DNA of 5,870 bases from Chitinophagales bacterium (GTDB lineage: Bacteria > Bacteroidota > Bacteroidia > Chitinophagales > UBA2359), in the NCBI GenBank assembly GCA_020629595.1, contig JAHDDA010000037.1:1-5870 (forward strand), in the 5' to 3' direction. A program made the translations under genes and the position numbers. Shown in pieces: positions 5,076 to 5,870 of this stretch (positions are counted from its first letter, which is position 1; each line of letters starts with the position of its first letter). The notes beneath the pieces are model-generated. The model made no database searches. It had not been told where the DNA came from and saw only the letters and a program-made list of their open reading frames with translations.

Positions 5076-5854
5076 GAAAAAAAATTATAGCAGGAAACTG
5101 GAAAATGAACCTAAACTTAGCAGAAGCCGAAGATTTAGTAAAGGGTGTAGCAAGTGGATTGCAAACAAGAAATATATCTGAAAATTTGAAGGTAATTATT
5201 GCTCCTTCACATCCATATTTGTTTACTGTTAACACTTTTATTCCAGGCTCACAATCTCACTTTTTTCATTTATCTGCTCAAGATTGTTCAATAAATAAAA
5301 GTGGTGCATTTACAGGAGATGTGGCTGCTTCAATGCTTAAAAATGTAGGCTGTGATTTTACACTTGTAGGTCATTCTGAAAGAAGAAAATACCAAAAGGA
5401 AAGCAATGAAGAATTAGTGGAAAAGGTAAAACAAGCCTTTGATAATAATTTGAAAGTGATTTTTTGTTGTGGTGAAACAATTGAAGAAAGAAAAGCAGAA
5501 AAACACTTTGAGGTTATTGAAAATCAATTAGAAACTGTTTTTTCTGAATTAGAAGGCAATTTAGAAAATTTTGTGATTGCCTACGAACCTGTATGGGCAA
5601 TAGGTACAGGCGAAACAGCTACGCCACAGCAAGCTCAAGAGGTACACAAATTTATAAGAGGTTTACTTAGTAATAAATTTGGAAACAAAGTTGCAGAGGA
5701 AATGAGTATTTTATATGGCGGAAGTTGTAAGCCAACCAATGCTTCTGATTTATTTGCTCAAGCTGATATTGATGGTGGCTTAATTGGAGGAGCATCCTTA
5801 AAAGCTGAAAGCTTTTTAGGAATTATTGATGCTATGTTGAATGAAATTGCATAA
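5072..5854 (+). CDS. tpiA: Triosephosphate isomerase
   Basis: This enzyme interconverts dihydroxyacetone phosphate and glyceraldehyde 3-phosphate in glycolysis and gluconeogenesis, in the cytosol. At 260 residues it is a full-length TIM barrel. All catalytic parts are present: AGNWKMN with N9 and K11, VGHSERR with the electrophilic H101, AYEPVWAIGTG with the base E172 followed by the mobile loop 6, and the phosphate-binding YGGS (215-218) and GGASL (239-243). The start ATG overlaps the stop of the GlmU-like gene as ATGA, and MRKKIIAGNWKMN is the standard family N-terminus. The gene therefore sits second in a two-gene unit and probably has no promoter of its own. No terminator is visible in the 16 bases left after the stop, so the transcript may continue past the window. 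Nothing in it is unusual. Confidence 0.98.
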   Translation: MRKKIIAGNWKMNLNLAEAEDLVKGVASGLQTRNISENLKVIIAPSHPYLFTVNTFIPGSQSHFFHLSAQDCSINKSGAFTGDVAASMLKNVGCDFTLVGHSERRKYQKESNEELVEKVKQAFDNNLKVIFCCGETIEERKAEKHFEVIENQLETVFSELEGNLENFVIAYEPVWAIGTGETATPQQAQEVHKFIRGLLSNKFGNKVAEEMSILYGGSCKPTNASDLFAQADIDGGLIGGASLKAESFLGIIDAMLNEIA

Positions 5855-5870
5855 TATAAATTCGGTAGTG

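Noticed and set aside
4954..5235. Minus-strand open frame of 93 codons across the GlmU-like/tpiA junction
   Set aside because: It is antisense to two well-supported genes, and its low-complexity hydrophobic sequence is typical of reversed AT-rich coding DNA.
1..5870. Mobile element, CRISPR, tRNA/rRNA or defence system
   Set aside because: I saw no spaced direct repeats, no transposase or integrase motifs, no tRNA-like cloverleaf and no defence-type domains. Gene content is core metabolism, translation and secretion.

Overview
The window is a stretch of ordinary chromosome from a member of the Bacteroidota, most likely a flavobacterium or close relative. The DNA is visibly AT-rich. Starts lack Shine-Dalgarno sequences and have A-rich leaders. 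Several promoters match the Bacteroidota -7 element TAnnTTTG. The genes include PorT, a type IX secretion protein restricted to this phylum, and the Bacteroidota-type GlmU-like protein.

Left block (1-1421, minus strand): a menaquinone methyltransferase gene (ubiE/menG) is followed, with a 52-base overlap, by porT, which runs off the left edge. Both are probably read from one promoter at about 1414-1421. Divergent from this, engB/yihA (ribosome-assembly GTPase) starts at 1578 with a -7 box of the same sequence at 1533-1540.

Middle block (2184-3335): a short gap with a perfect 6-bp hairpin leads to an unrecognised secreted protein of 183 residues. A strong bidirectional terminator (2821-2858) separates it from a convergent RNase H-like YkuK/DUF458 family gene.

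Right block (3336-5870, plus strand): the zinc-independent (type B) ribosomal protein L31 gene has a -7 element, a 7-bp tandem repeat just upstream of it, and a hairpin at the predicted 5' end of its mRNA. It ends at a strong terminator whose hairpin contains a near-consensus promoter for the next unit. That unit is a GlmU-like sugar nucleotidyltransferase/acyltransferase gene coupled through an ATGA overlap to tpiA (triosephosphate isomerase). The last 16 bases hold nothing I can identify.

The genes are mostly core housekeeping functions: quinone methylation, ribosome biogenesis, cell-wall precursor synthesis and glycolysis, plus protein secretion. I see no mobile element, CRISPR array, tRNA, rRNA or defence system, and no evidence of a new multi-gene system. 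The points worth a second look are small ones: the L31 leader hairpin and adjacent repeat, the promoter nested in a terminator, the Asp-to-Glu change in the EngB guanine-specificity motif, and the unrecognised secreted protein.
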